DNA of 64,000 nt from Lamellibrachia columna (GCA_963662155.1 OY759266.1:1292501-1356500), one strand, 5' to 3'; counted from the first letter of the stretch, positions 12,346 to 25,400 are shown. Numbers and translations: made by a program. The notes: generated from the sequence alone by a model not told the origin.

Positions 12346-13319
12346 GAGACGCTTGTTCAACTTAGTTAATAACGATCAATGATTTCATGTGGCGAGTTCT
12401 ATTGAAGCAGGTCACATTATTTACGATGTTACGTCCTTTTGACTAATAGCGGATGGCAACCAGCGTGCAAAACTCACGATTGTATGTGTTTCAACCTATA
12501 AAATATCATTGAGTAAATGTATCGTGTTTTGCTATGTCCGTTATGCATCTATGGACATGTATTGCAATCAATAATGACCTATTAGCAAACACGGGTAAAT
12601 GCTCTGTCAACTCATGGAACGTTTGGTAGATGCTGGTCTAATTGTCGCCAGAACTCGTTGTGTGTGTACAACTGTGATCAGGCTTCCATGGATTCCTATA
12701 TTGACTGCTGCAACACACTAGGGTATGCAGGAAGCGTCCAAATACTTGCATATGATCCGTCGTGGTAAGTACAACATTAACATGTTTCGTGTAAATAGAC
12801 TCGACTCGTTTTCCAAAGAAAATGACCACATGAAACATTGTTGGTAGAAGTTACACCTGTGCCTATTATACATATTTAGTATGCTGGATTAAAAATAGTT
12901 GTTGCAGAGTTTGCTGTTATTTATCCAATATGAAGTAAACAAACAATATGGCGCCAAAATATACGATTTTGTTTAAAATTGTACATGTGTTCTCCTATTT
13001 TCCATGTATTAACTATATTTATACGGTCTTTCAGATGAAACAAGCACATTTGTGAACTTGTAATTGAAATTAATAAAACATAATTTAATTTGTATTATAT
13101 GGGCTATAGTACAACATAACCACGTCTTGAGGTATTAACACATGCATATGTGTTATTGGGTCAGAGCTAAAACAAGTATGGGTTGAAAGTGGCCAATTTG
13201 GCCTTAATACGACACAACAAGTTCAGAATGGAAATACATACATATATATGCATACAAAAAAATATTATGGGCCCACAAAATTACTCTCTATACACTGCGG
13301 AGATTATTGATGCAGTCTG
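12346..13319. other. No gene recognised
   Basis: Apparently unique AT-rich DNA. Open frames are short, with no recognisable protein and no repeats of note. Confidence 0.4.
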
Positions 13320-13990
13320 CTATTCAAGCAACACGTCACTTAACGAACCAGTGAGACAGCTATCACGTAATATAACCAACCAGTGATGCAGCCATAAAGC
13401 CACTTAACCAACCATTGAGGCAGCCAACAAGCCACAACAGTCAAACATTCACTTGGCCAAACAGTGGCTCATCTAGCAAGCCACTGAGCCATCCCGTAAG
13501 GCAGCCAATACACCACTTAGCCAACCAGTGAAGCAGCCAACAAACTACTTATGTAACCGGCAAGGCAGCAAAAACACTTAAATACCCAGTGAGACGGTCA
13601 ACAAGCCACTGATCAATTTAATGAGGCAGCTAACAAACCACATTGCGAACTAGTGAGGCAGCCAACGAACAACTTAAACAACCAGTGAGGCAGCCAACAT
13701 ACCATTTAAGTAACCAGTGAGGCAGCTAATGAACCACTTAAATAACCGATGACACAGACAACAAGCCACTGATCAATTTACTAAGGATGCTAGCAAACCA
13801 CTTGGCGAACTAGTAAGGCAGCCAACAAATAACTTAAACAACAAGTGAGACAGCCAACAAACCATTGATCCATTCAATGAAGCAGCCAACAAACCAATTG
13901 GCCAATCAGTGAGGCAGTCAACAATCCACTTAACGAACAGTTAAAAATCAACTTAGCGAACCGATGATGCAGCCAACAAGTCGATTAACC
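13320..13990. repeat. Degenerate tandem array of about 32-35-bp monomers
   Basis: Units follow the scheme CCAGTGAGGCAGCCAAC plus AAGCCACTTAACCAA with much divergence. The same monomer family builds the 64-bp array at 20,321-21,345 and short tails at 25,790-25,860 and 31,809-31,960. Confidence 0.8.
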
Positions 13991-13998
13991 AACATATA

Positions 13999-14028
13999 TG
14001 TGCGCGCGTGTGTGTGTTTGTTTGTGTG

Positions 14029-14116
<88 letters not shown>

Positions 14117-14250
14117 CGTGTGTGTATGGGGGGGTGTATGTTTATGGGTGTGTTTGTGTGTGGGGGGGAGTGTATGTGTGGGTGGGTGCGCGTTGCGCTT
14201 GCGTGCGATCGAGCGTGCCTGCGTGCGTGCGTGTGTGCAGAATACAAATT
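13999..14250. repeat. (GT)n microsatellite with GCGC and GGGG interruptions
   Basis: An uninterrupted GT core runs at about 14,046-14,108, flanked by variant GT-rich DNA. It produces long spurious Cys-Val and Thr-His frames. Confidence 0.95.
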
Positions 14251-14453
14251 AAGTAACGTACTTTCAACTATTCAATTAATCATTACTGTAAAATGAATCG
14301 ATTATTATTATTGTTATTGTTGTTATTATTATTATTATGATTCCATTTTTGACTGTTTGATTTGTATCTCTTCTGCCATGTGTTCCACCCTCGGCTGGTG
14401 ACACCTGCCTTTTCTCTCTCCACACTATAGTTCCACCTGATTCTTTTTGACAT

Positions 14454-15980
14454 TCAGATATTCAAGCATAATTTGTTAGCACATAACCAATCGCATAGTT
14501 GCTTTAATTCTTGATGTACATGTTTAGTTAAATTATCAATATTGGAACTTAATTGGTAAACGGTGGTATCATCAGCAAAGCATAATAAATTTAGAGAAGT
14601 CGAATTTACTATGACATTAATATAAATTAGAAAAAGCACAGGTCCCAATATGGATCCTTGAGGCACACCATTTGTTATACTTCTCACTGATGATTTGACT
14701 TTATGTATCTCAATATATTGTTTACGATTAAGGAGGTAACTGGCAAACCATCTATTAATTTTGGTGTGCCTGTGCATCCCTTTATCTGTTTGTGTGAGAA
14801 ACACAACTACCATGTAGGGTGAAAAATGGGCAGATCCATAAAAACAAATTGTACAAGCATAGTACCAGTGATACTATTTTCAATTCAATACACACAAAAG
14901 CGGAGGGTAGTAATCCCCCGTAGTAACAAGCAACAACCCGTTTGCACCGGAATTTATGACCAAAAAACCATGTTGCTGTAGATAAGGTTCCAGCATATGA
15001 AATACAAGTGAAAAAGATCCATAAATACAAATTGCGAAAGCGTAGTATCAGCGATACCAATTACACTTCAAAATACACAAGCGGAGGGAAGTAATCCACC
15101 TTAACCTTAATAATCATGCAAACACATTTTTGCAAAAAATTTAAATCTGAAGAAAAAAAAACTGTAGCTATTTAGCTGTTAGGAAAAGATTGAGTATTTT
15201 AACACAAGGGGAAAAGATCCTTTGGTATAGACTACACACTCATAGTATCAGTCAGACTATATTTCAATTCAATACAGAAAAAAGCGGGTAATAGTAATGT
15301 AATAGTACTCCCTGCTACACTGCCATTCCAAACAACATTTGGTGGTAGTTAACTCCCTATATGTGCTATTCAACCACTCTTGATAAATATTGAGAGATAC
15401 ATCATGTCAGGCATGTTTAACAACATTTAGCAAGATTGCCATTCAAGGCAAAGGCCCAGATGGCAAGTGGACAAGGAAGCCATTGGCTTATCGAGAGTCC
15501 ACATAAATATTGCAATGCATCACCATAATTTGTATAACCACACAGGTTAAAATATATATTGCGAGGGATGGCGGAAATCAAACATTTCTCTCAAAGTCAG
15601 GAACAATTCGTAGCTGGTGATTGATTGGCGCAATGAAACAAAGTGACTTGACAAGCACCTGCTCCCACTTTCTTCCCGCCATTTGTTTCCGCGCACAGCG
15701 ATACTCTTTACAATTCAATACATACAAAAGCGGGTGGTAGTAATCGCCCAGACCCCACCCGCTTGCTGGTGGAGTCCAGCCACCCCGCTAAAAGGCTGTT
15801 TTTCCTCTGATTCCATAGTGATTTAACTTGTATAGCAAAATGTCTTCATTAATTGTACCAAACGCCTTTGATAAGTCGAGGAACACAGCCAATGTAATAT
15901 CTTTGGTAGTTTTGTCATTTCCATCTGCAATGTCGTTAAGTAAATACAATATTGGGCGTATATTAGATATGTTCTTGGAA
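14454..15980 (-). pseudogene. LINE RT fragment split by a repeat insertion
   Basis: The 5' piece, at about 15,980-15,797, encodes AVFLDLSKAFGTIN and NHYGIRGKT. The 3' piece, at about 14,780-14,454, encodes WFASYLLNRKQY, GVPQGSILGP and FADDTTVY. In relatives these blocks are adjacent (YGIRG... then W...YL.NR), so about 1 kb between them is a secondary insertion. The element resembles family 2 more than family 1. Neither terminus is visible. Confidence 0.75.
14790..15790. repeat. Insertion with four diverged units of about 180-200 bp
   Basis: Units begin near 14,833, 15,010, 15,217 and 15,697. They share GATCC, AGCATAGTA-CAGTGATAC and CAATACA-AAAAGCGG blocks. A 3' scrap of LINE family 1 (about 15,420-15,510, minus) is embedded, ending with the CCAGATGGCAAGTGGACAA signature. 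The unit type is unidentified. Confidence 0.6.
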
Positions 15981-15999
15981 TGCCTACATACAGGACACG

Positions 16000-17190
16000 G
16001 GAACTAGGATGTAAACTATAAAATGGGAAATACTGTTCTGGGTACTACTATAAAAGAAAATGACTTAGGAGTTACAAAAAGCGCTGATATGAAAGTTTCA
16101 GAGCAGTGTGGCATTGCAGCTTCAAATTGTAATAAAATTGGGTTGGGTGGGTTGGGTAGGAGAAATAACATATAAGGAGAAAAAGCTATTTACATCTCTG
16201 TATAAAGCAATAGTTAAGCCTCATTTAGAGTACTGTATGCACGTTTGGGGACCATATCGTAAGAAGGATATAGATACGCTTGAAAGAATACAGAGAGCAA
16301 CTAAATTGATTCCAGATCTGAGATACGTTAGTTACGAAGAACAACTGGAATAATGTGGTTTAACAAACCCAGAGACAAGAGGAGAAGTTGGAATCTATCC
16401 AAGCATATGAAATAACACTGAAAAATTAAATAAATTATGAGGAAGCAATTTGGTGTAACATAGTTACCAAGAACTCAACATTAACAATAGGAGTAGTTTA
16501 TCATAGTCCTAACATAGGACAAGAGGAAGATGTAAAATTACAAAGGGCGATAAGGGAGGTGAGCAAGGGGGAATGTGTCATAATGGGTGATTTTAACCAT
16601 GGCGATATACAATGGAAATCATTAGAGAGTGCTGGAGGTGACAACCATCAGTTTCTACTTCTAACACAGGATTGTTTCCTCACTCAACGTGTCTTGGAAC
16701 CAACGAGAGTTGAGAATGTGTTAGATTTAATTTGTCATCTCAAAATTAATTAGTTGATAATGTTAAAGTACAGGAACCTTTGGGTTCAACTGATCATAAC
16801 CAAATCCATTTTAATATAAAAGTAAAAACAGGGAATACATACAAAAACAATGGAGGAGGAATTTAAATAAAGGCAAATATAAAGAGATGAGAATATATCT
16901 AGCAAATATAGATTGGCATAACTTTCTGAAGAACAAGACGACAACAGAATGCTGGGCTTGTTTAAAAGATGAGATTGAGGGCATTACTGAGATATTTGTT
17001 CCATTAAGAAAACAAGGAAGAGGTCCAGGAAGAAACACCTGTCAAAACAGGCTATTAGAAAATGTGCTCAGAAACAGATGCTGTGGGTGTATATAAACAC
17101 ACTGAAAATGTAGAAGACTACACAAACTACAAAGAGGCACTTAACTTAGCTACAACTGAAATTAGAAAATCCAAATCCATCTCATGAAAA
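16000..17190 (+). mobile_element. Decayed LINE family 1 fragments in rearranged order
   Basis: The RT C-terminal block (16,020-16,380: LEYCMHVWGPYRKKDID, then a stop) precedes an endonuclease block (16,430-16,760: VIMGDFNHGDIQWKSLES) and the linker after it (to about 17,190). In an intact element the endonuclease comes first, so two partial copies lie head to tail or one copy was rearranged. Frames are broken by stops. Confidence 0.8.
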
Positions 17191-17429
17191 GCCTAATGAA
17201 GTGCCGGCCAGAATTGAGATTTTTCTTCCGTTATTCACCATTACTTGAATTACGTTTAATTCATAATATTTTAGGTTGTTATTAATGTTCTTTTCCAAAA
17301 ACACGTCTACTTTGTGTTTGTTGTTGGCATTAAGGACGTAGTTTCAATTGACAGTATAACTTTTGTGTTAATTTCATGTTACCACTATGATGCGCAGATC
17401 GATGCGCAGTTAGCTTGATTGTCAGGGTA

Positions 17430-17968
17430 GGGGTCATTTACGACCAGTAACACGACAAGGACGTACAACCAATTGCCTCATCCTGCCACCGTCCAGCACC
17501 CACTGTTCGTCGCTTGACCAGGACGATACGTGGGTCACCACGACAATGAGATAAGCACAGCATCCTCTCTAAGATGTATCCAAACCATAAAGGAAGCAGA
17601 TGTTTGTAAATGCTGGACCACCAGTTGGAATGCAGCGAGCCGGAAGTAAACTGATTAGACAGGTCTTTACTTGAAATTAATAAAGCAGCCCGATAACTAT
17701 TTACGTCTCGAGCCACAGAAAAGGTTTTCTACCAGGAAGAAAAGCAACACAATATATTATCTTAATAGCACCTGCGAAACCATTGGTTACACAGGTGCCT
17801 ACTTGTGTGGTTGTTCATAATGCACATGCAATACGTTTGGCCACAATATGACGCGACATGTCTACAGGTAGACTTTAGAAAACCAAACACGAGTTGATAA
17901 GTAAGCCATGCGAAATATGGCTTTAGTTAATATACGATTAACAAGGACACGTACACTCCTATTACTAT
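17430..17968. repeat. Large low-copy repeat, dispersed copy, segment before the satellite
   Basis: This resembles 25,415-25,745 and 25,900-26,160, sharing the GACCAGTAACACGACAAGG start, the GTTTTCTACCA-GAA stretch and the CGAAA-C-TTGGTTACA stretch. It runs directly into the 39-bp array. In the fuller copy the same flank runs into the 43-bp array, so the two satellites occupy the same relative place. Confidence 0.7.
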
Positions 17969-19015
17969 GCACGTCGGTGACAGAGACCATGACAAGCAGG
18001 CTAGTAGTCAGGTCGGTGACAGAGACCATGAAAAGCAGGTAATAGTCAGGTCGGTGACAGAGACCATGACAAGCAGGTTAGTAGTCAGGTCGGTGACAGA
18101 GACCATGACAAGCAGGTTAGTAGTCAGGTCGGTGACAGAGACCATGACAAGCAGGCTAGTAGTCAGGTCGGTGACAGAGACCATGACAAGCAGGCTAGTA
18201 GTCAGGTCGGTGACAGAGACCATGACAAGCAGACTAGTAGTCAGGACGGTGACAGACCATGAAAAGCAGGCTAGTGGTCAGGTCGGTGACAGACTATGAC
18301 AAGCAGGCTAGTAGTCAGGTCGGTGACAGAGACCATGACAAGCAGGTTAGTAGTCAGGTCGGTGACAGAGACTATGACAAGCAGGTTAGTAGTCAGATCG
18401 GGGACAGAGACCATGACAAGCAGGTTAGTAGTCAGGTCGGTGACAGAGACTATAACAAGCAGGCTAGTAGTCAGGTCGGTGACAGAGACCATGACAAGCA
18501 GGCTAGTAGTCAGGTCGGTGACAGACTATGACAAGCAGGTTAGTAGTCAGGTCGGTGACAGACTATGACAAGCAGGCTAGTAGTCAGGTCGGTGACAGAG
18601 ACCATGACAAGCAGGTTAGTAGTCAGGTCGGTGACAGAGACTATAACAAGCAGGCTAGTAGTCAGGTCGGTGACAGACTATGACAAGCAGGCTAGTAGTC
18701 AGGTCGGTGACAGACTATGACAAGCAGGCTAGTAGTCAGGTCGGTGACAGACTATGACAAGCAGGCTAGTAGTCAGGTCGGTGACAGACTATGACAAGCA
18801 GGCTAGTAGTCAGGTCGGTGACAGAGACCATGACAAGCAGGTTAGTAGTCAGGTCGGCGACAGAGACCATGACAAGCAGGCTAGTAGTCAGTTCGGTGAC
18901 AGACTATGACAAGCAGACTAGTAGTCAGTTCGGTGACAGAGGCCATGACAAGCAGGCTAGTGGTCAGGTCGGTGACAGACTATGACAAGCAGGCTAGTAG
19001 TCAGGTCGGTGACAG
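17969..19015. repeat. Minisatellite with 39-bp (and 37-bp) units
   Basis: About 27 units begin GTCGGTGACAGAGACCATGA and end CTAGTAGTCAG. A shorter variant has GACTATGA in place of GAGACCATGA. It is related to the adjacent 43-bp array and to the 26.16-30.83 kb array. Frames through it are repeat artefacts. Confidence 0.9.
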
Positions 19016-19905
19016 AGACCAAGTCAGAAAATCAGGGTAGTAGACATGTCAATGACAGAGACCAAGTCAGATAATCAGGCTAGTAGACATGTCAGTGACA
19101 GAGACCAATCAGACAATCATATTAGTAGACATGTCGGTGACAGAGACCAAGTCAGACAATCGGGGTAGTAGACATGTCGGTGACAGAGACCAAGTCAGAC
19201 AATCGGGGTAGTAGACATGTCGGTGACAGAGACCAAGTCAGACAATCAGGCTAGTAGACATGTCGGTGACAGAGACCAAGTCAGACAATCATATTAGTAG
19301 ACATGTCGGTGACAGAGACCAAGTCAGACAATCATATTAGTAGACATGTCGGTGACAGAGACCAAGTCAGACAATCAGGTTAGTAGACATGTCGGTGACA
19401 GAGACCAAGTCAGACAATCGGGGTAGTAGACATGTCGGTGACAGAGACCAAGTCAGACAATCGGGGTAGTAGACATGTCGGTGACAGAGACCAAGTCAGA
19501 CAATCAGGTTAGTAGACATGTCGGTGACAGAGACCAAGTCAGACAATCATATTAGTAGACATGTCGGTGACAGAGACCAAGTCAGACAATCAGGCTAATA
19601 GACATGTTGGTGACAGACACCAAGTCAGACAATCATGCTAGTAGACATGTCGGTGACAGAGACCAAGTCAGACAATCATATTAGTAGACATGTCGGTGAC
19701 AGAGACCAAGTCAGACAATCATATTAGTAGACATGTCGGTGACAGAGACCAAGTCAGACAATCAGGCTAGTAGACATGTCGGTGACAAAGACCAAGTCAG
19801 ACAATCAGGCTAGTAGACATGTCGGTGACAGAGACCAAGTCAGACAATCGGGCTAGTAGACAGGTCGGTGACAAAGACCAATTCAGGCAGCCTGGTTAGC
19901 AGACA
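19016..19905. repeat. Minisatellite with 43-bp units
   Basis: About 20 units begin GTCGGTGACAGAGACCAAGT and end TAGTAGACAT. Variants at one position (AGGCTAG, CATATTAG, GGGGTAG) recur in a block-like order, which suggests that multi-unit blocks were duplicated. Confidence 0.9.
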
Positions 19906-20320
19906 GGTAGCTTAGGAGAAAGGCTGCTAACGAGAAACAGCCCGGCGGCGTCCTAGTGAGTGTGGGTCCCGTGTAGTGGTACTGGTGCTTACGTATGCGC
20001 TTACGCATTGGACGGAAAGTAATAGGGTTAATGCGTCATTCTGCGTTAACCCTAGAATTCATACTGATTGGTGTTTCAAGTCGACCGTAACCATATAGAT
20101 TATGTTATCCTAAATCTGCAATGTCAACCCCAAATCTAGATAGGCAATCAGATACTGACCCAGACTTGGCCCTCGTGATCTCTTCCTTTCATCGATAGTC
20201 GTCTTTTTGTGTCGGCTTCTAAACGTGCGACGAACACGCTAATGGACATTAATGCTGGTACATTCTGGTTTGGGGCTATCTCCGCAAGAAAAGCACCAAG
20301 GCAGCCAGCCACTTAACCAA
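19906..20320. repeat. Large low-copy repeat, segment after the satellite
   Basis: This matches 30,835-30,955 plus 31,605-31,720. Shared phrases are ACCATATAGA, ATCTGCAATG, CCCCAAATCTAGAT, CGATAGTCGT and ACGTGCGACGAACA. In the other copy a LINE family 1 fragment is inserted just before CGATAGTCG. Here the site is empty. Confidence 0.75.
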
Positions 20321-21345
20321 CCAGTCAGACTGTCAACAAGCCACATAAACAATCAATGAGATACCCGGCTAGCCACTCAACCAACCAGTCAGACTGTCAA
20401 CAAGCCACGTAAACAATCAATGAGATACCCGGCTAGCAACTCAACCAACCAGTCAGACTGTCAACAAGCCACATAAACAATCAATGAGATACCCGGCTAG
20501 CAACTCAACCAACCAGTCAGACTGTCAACAAGCCATATAAACAATCAATGAGATACCCGGCTAGCCACTCAACCAACCAGTCAGACTGTCAACAAGCCAT
20601 ATAAACAATCAATGAGATACCCGGCTAGCCACTCAACCAACCAGTCAGACTGTCAACAAGCCACATAAACAATCAATGAGATACCCGGCTAGCCACTCAA
20701 CCAACCAGTCAGACTGTCAACAAGCCACATAAACAATCAATGAGATACCCGGCTAGCCACTCAACCAACCAGTCAGACTGTCAACAAGCCACATAAACAA
20801 TCAATGAGATACCCGGCTACCAACTCAACCAACCAGTCAGACTGTCAACAAGCCACATAAACAATCAATGAGATACCCTGCTAGCCACTCAACCAACCAG
20901 TCAGACTGTCAACAAGCCACATAAACAATCAATGAGATACCCGGCTAGCCACTCAACCAACCAGTCAGACTGTAAACAAGCCACATAAACAATCAATGAG
21001 ATACCCGGCTAGCCACTCAACCAACCAGTCAGACTGTCAACAAGCCACATAAACAATCAATGAGACACCCGGCTAGCCACTCAACCAACCAGTCAGACTG
21101 TCAACAAGCCACATAAACAATCAATGAGATACCTGGCTAGCCACTCAACCAACCAGTCAGACTGTCAACAAGCCACGTAACCAACCAATGAGGCAGTCAA
21201 CTAACCATTTAACCAAAAAGTGACGCGACCAAAAAGCCACTTAACCAGTGGGGCAACCAACAAACCACTTAACCAGTGAAGCAACGAACAAGCCACTTAA
21301 CCGATCTGTGAGGCAGTCAGCAAGCCATTTGACCAACCAATGAGA
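20321..21345. repeat. 64-bp tandem array (dimer of about 32-bp monomers)
   Basis: About 13 well-conserved 64-bp units start CCAGTCAGACTGTCAACAAG and pass through GATACCCGGCTAGCC. From about 21,180 the array decays into the single-monomer form seen at 13.3-14.0 kb. The two halves of the 64-mer are diverged copies of that monomer, so this is a higher-order unit. Confidence 0.9.
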
Positions 21346-22317
21346 CATTATCAATTCTACAGCTAAACCTTGTGATATCATGTGAACTAATCAATGTAAA
21401 CGGTGTCCGAATGTGTATGTGGATCTCATCAATGTGCTTGTTAATTCACTGGGATCGATAAAACTCGATTAGTTTATGCTACCTGGCAAAGATATGATAT
21501 TGCGACCGCGTGGTTAGATCGTTTTCGGGCAAGATTCAACATTCATCAAACTTTACCGACAGTTTTGTGTCAGCATCAATGAAGCGTACGATACGCCTAA
21601 TACATGGATACTTGGAAAGTCACGCGAGTGAGATACAACTCCCTCCTGGACCTTGGTTTTATCTCTGCAGTCGTCTACGCATCACGACAGTTATAAAGTT
21701 GAGCACACAAGGACGACCGGGCTTAGCACAAAATGCAGAGGTGGTGCGGACTTATTAACTTGTGTCAAATGTTGGTGCAGACTTATTATCTTGTGTCAAA
21801 TGTATCACTCATGACCACTGAAAGAGTCCACTCCGGCTCAAAATAAACAACCTGTACGACGAGTTTCTATCGAGATAACGAAGTCTCCACTCAACCGAAG
21901 CCTGCTAGAGTCACACAGTGTCAATCTGATAGCAGTGGACGGTGGCGCTTTTTGTGCTAATCGTACCTGAATCTGGTTTACATCCTACTAGAATGGACAG
22001 CAACTGTTCATTCGCATCGCGTGTGATACACTGTCATCGAAACCCACATCGTGTGCCGCAATACGTGCTCGGGTCGTTGCCTTTCACAGCTTACATTACA
22101 CTTACATTACACTTACATTACATTACGCCATTGTAAACAATTCCGACTGCCACTTATCACACACAATTCTATGAAATATATTGTGCCACTGTGCCACTGT
22201 CGTTTTGTGCCACTGTGCCATTGTGACCAAGTCAACCTTGATTAAGTCAACATCATTGATTAGTTAATTAATTTGTGAAAACGTTCGTATTTTGACAAAG
22301 AAAACAAAAGAAGACAA
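21346..22317. other. No gene recognised; possible retroelement end
   Basis: The stretch includes AAAATAAAC near 21,840 followed by a GAAGTCTCCACTCAACC phrase similar to the 3' part of the solo LTR at 11 kb (AATAAAGTCTCCAGTCAAC). It could therefore hold a diverged LTR, but no ends or target duplication were found. A short CTTACATTACA repeat lies near 22,090-22,130. Confidence 0.3.
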
Positions 22318-23060
22318 CGGCTGGGAGTGACGTTCATGGTACACAACGGCTGTGGGTGACGTTCATGGTACACAACGGCTGTGGGTGACGTTCATGGTAC
22401 ACAACGGCTGTGGGTGACGTTCATGGTACACAACGGCTGTGGGTGACGTTCATGGTACACAACGGCTGTGAGTGACGTTCATGGTACACAACGGCTGTGG
22501 GTGACGTTCATGGTACACAACGGCTGTGGGTGACGTTCAAGGTACACAACGGCTGGGGGTGACGTTCATGGTACACAACGGCTGTGGGTGACGTTCATGG
22601 TACACAACGGCTGTGGGTGACGTTCATGGTACACAACGGCTGGGGTGACGTTCATGGTACACAACGGCTGGGGGTGACGTTCATGGTACACAACGGCTGG
22701 GAGTGACGTTCTTGGTACACAACGGCTGGGAGTGACGTTCATGGCACACAACGGCCGGGGTTGACGTTCATGGTACACAACGGCTGGGGTGACGTTCATG
22801 GTACACAACGGCTGGGGTGACGTTCATGGTACACAACGGCTGGGGTGACGTTCATGGTACACAACGGCTGGGGGTGACGTTCATGGTACACAACGGCTGG
22901 GAGTGACGTTCTTGGTACACAACGGCTGGGAGTGACGTTCATGGCACACAACGGCCGGGGTTGACGTTCATGGTACACAACGGCTGGGGTGACGTTCATG
23001 GTACACAACGGCTGGGGTGACGTTCATGGTACACAACGGCTGCGGGTGACGTTCATGCTA
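22318..23060. repeat. Minisatellite with 28-29-bp units and a 200-bp higher-order repeat
   Basis: About 26 units follow the scheme GTGACGTTCATGGTACACAA plus CGGCTGTGG or CGGCTGGGG. From about 22,600 a block of about 200 bp (seven units with distinctive CTTGGTACAC and GGCACACAACGGCCGGGG variants) is duplicated almost exactly. The two open frames there encode nearly the same repetitive peptide and are artefacts. Confidence 0.9.
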
Positions 23061-23410
23061 CACAATGGTACTACGACAGTAAAGCAGCTGCCCAGAATAT
23101 AGTTCATGTAACGAACAGTTCCACTCACCGTCATTATTCCTCTACAAGTCACCACCTGCTACGTTCAACAACCTCTGTACTATTACACGACACGTGCCGA
23201 GCCCAACTGACAACTAAATAAACGAACTAAACTAGTTATCATGGAACACTAACGCTAACACCTGCACTTTACAACATTGTACATGATACAGAACTGCATT
23301 CATAGGGGGCTGGGGTCTGACCCTCCAATATTTTGGGAAGCGGGTTCGAGTATACTTTGCCCCCCCCCCCATTCCCATTGTTTGACAGAAACCCGATGCA
23401 GATTTAGTGG
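23061..23410. other. No gene recognised
   Basis: Short unique spacer between two minisatellites. It contains a run of ten C's near 23,361. Confidence 0.4.
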
Positions 23411-23712
23411 AGGCACATAACCCTCACCCCGCCGAGGCGCATAACCCTCACTCCCCCAAAGGCACATAACCCTCACCCCGCCAGAGGCACATAACCCTCA
23501 CCCCGCCCGAGGCACATAACCCTCACCCCACCAGAGGCACATATCACTCACCCCGCCCGAGGCACATAACCCTCACCCCACCAGAGGCACATATCACTCA
23601 CCCCACCCGAGGCACATAACCCTCACCCCACCAGAGGCACATATCACTCACCCCACCAGAGGCACATAACCCTCACCCCGCCCGAGGCACATAACCCTCA
23701 CCCCGCCCGAGG
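23411..23712. repeat. Minisatellite with about 25-bp units
   Basis: About 12 units follow AGGCACATAACCCTCACCCC plus GCCCG. It abuts the start of the fuller low-copy repeat at 23,713. Confidence 0.9.
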
Positions 23713-24401
23713 CCACGGCTCACAGCCACCAACTTTGCCTCTCCAATATTCAACAGTAATACGCATGTAAGATTACTTTTATGCTCACGATGGAACGGTG
23801 TCAAACAGGAACACACGTGTTATTGTATTACTGACCCCGAGGTCAACACTATCACCAGTATAAGTGAACCTTATTGCTGTCGTGTATTCACTGTTGTTCC
23901 GGGTTATTTCTAATAACGACCGCGTCTAAGTTAAACGATATTCAGAGATTGTCGGGGACGTACGATGACCGACTGACCCAGTTTCACGCGGGGAGAAGGC
24001 ATCGATAATAATCGTCAACTGATTGCGACGTTGTGTACGATGAAGATGATACCTTCTTATCTAGTTGTGTACCTGTCTTACTACATAAATGTTTACAGCA
24101 CCATCTCTGAGAAACACAGCGTGCGTCTACTGGCATTTGACACCGCAAGAACTAAAAAAGCATTGTTGTGCTTCTTCGCAAAGGAACATTGTTTTATGCC
24201 AGCAATGCGATTCAGACATGCAATTTTAAGTATTGTTAATATAAGCCGGTTTACACAAGCGATGCTGTCCCTATTTGTCGTGCGACATGGTGTCGCGTGA
24301 CATGGAGTCGCGCGACAAGGAGTCGTACGTTAGTGCAATGCAAGGTCGTCGCTATCAATCAGTATGGCGTTGATTTTATATATACCTGATTTAGCCTCTT
24401 G

Positions 24402-24653
24402 TGTACCATTTTATGCCAAATATATTTGGATTTGCTTATATCAAGAGATGCTATTTTGATGTTGAGCCACTCATTTATCTTACTTAGTTCATTGCTCATT
24501 ACGTCTTCCACACTTTTATTATATTCCGGTGAGTGTATTGAGTGTAGAATCAGTCAAAGCCAATACAATACCGATATAGCTCCACAGTTACACGTCACTT
24601 ACTATTACCAATATATCTCTCCTCAAACACTTACATTATGTGTCAGGTCAGGA
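24402..24653 (-). mobile_element. Short LINE RT fragment inserted in the low-copy repeat
   Basis: Minus-strand reading gives an RT thumb-like stretch (ELSKINEWLNIKIASLDISK). The paralogous copy near 10,660 reads directly from GATTTAGCTTCTTG into AAATAGAACACGG, so about 250 bp here is an insertion. Confidence 0.7.
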
Positions 24654-24724
24654 GTTTGAAATAGAACACGGAGCAATGACGTAGGACAGGAGACCTAAGT
24701 ACAACTGTTTGCGCGATCAACTAA

Positions 24725-24978
24725 ATTGCATAATGAGCACAATGAGCACAATGAGCACAATGAGCACAATGAGCACAATGAGCACAATGAGCAGAATTAG
24801 CAGAATAAGGGCAATGAGCAGACTGAACAAAGTGAACTGAATGAGAAGGTTGAACAGAACGAACAGAATGAGCAGAACGAACAAAATGACCAGACTGGGC
24901 AGATGGACTGAATGAGCGGAATGAGTGGAATGAACAGAGTGAGTAGAATGAAGAGATTGAGCAGAATGAGCAGATCAT
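24725..24978. repeat. GAGCACAAT/GAGCAGAAT short tandem repeat
   Basis: It begins with seven GAGCACAAT-type 9-mers and continues with 9-12-bp variants. It is the uninterrupted counterpart of the array that the LTR splits at 11.04 kb. Confidence 0.85.
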
Positions 24979-25119
24979 AGTTTTAATGTCCCACTTGTAC
25001 TCCAGTTCACATGCAACATATATTTAACTGTGCACGAAGCCCTCGTGTCGCCGCCCTGATGTCTATACAATGTACACTGTATATGTAGCTATGACTGACG
25101 CTATCAGTCCGTGTAACGT

Positions 25120-25400
25120 ATAGCTGAAAGATACAATGTCACGTATGATCCACCTACCGCCAGCTGAAAGACACAATGTCACGTAATATCCACCTACCGC
25201 CAGCTGAAAGACACGATGTCAAGTAATATCCACCTACCGCCAACTGAAAGACACAATGTCACGTATGATCCACCTACCGCCAGCTGAAAGACACAATGTC
25301 ACGTAATATCCACCTACCGCCAGCTGAAAGACACGATGTCACGTAATATCCACCTACCGCCAACTGAAAGACACAATGTCACGTATGATCCACCTACCGC
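25120..25400. repeat. 40-bp tandem repeat, about 7 units
   Basis: Units start GCTGAAAGACACAATGTCAC and end CCACCTACCGCCA. Two alternating subtypes (GTATGATCC and GTAATATCC) give a three-unit periodicity. Confidence 0.85.

Noticed and set aside
17967..18985. Several frames with repeated VTETMTSRLVVRS or SSQVGDRDHDKQ
   Set aside because: 39 bp is divisible by three and the array keeps frames open. They stop at the 37-bp variants. No start context or conservation evidence.
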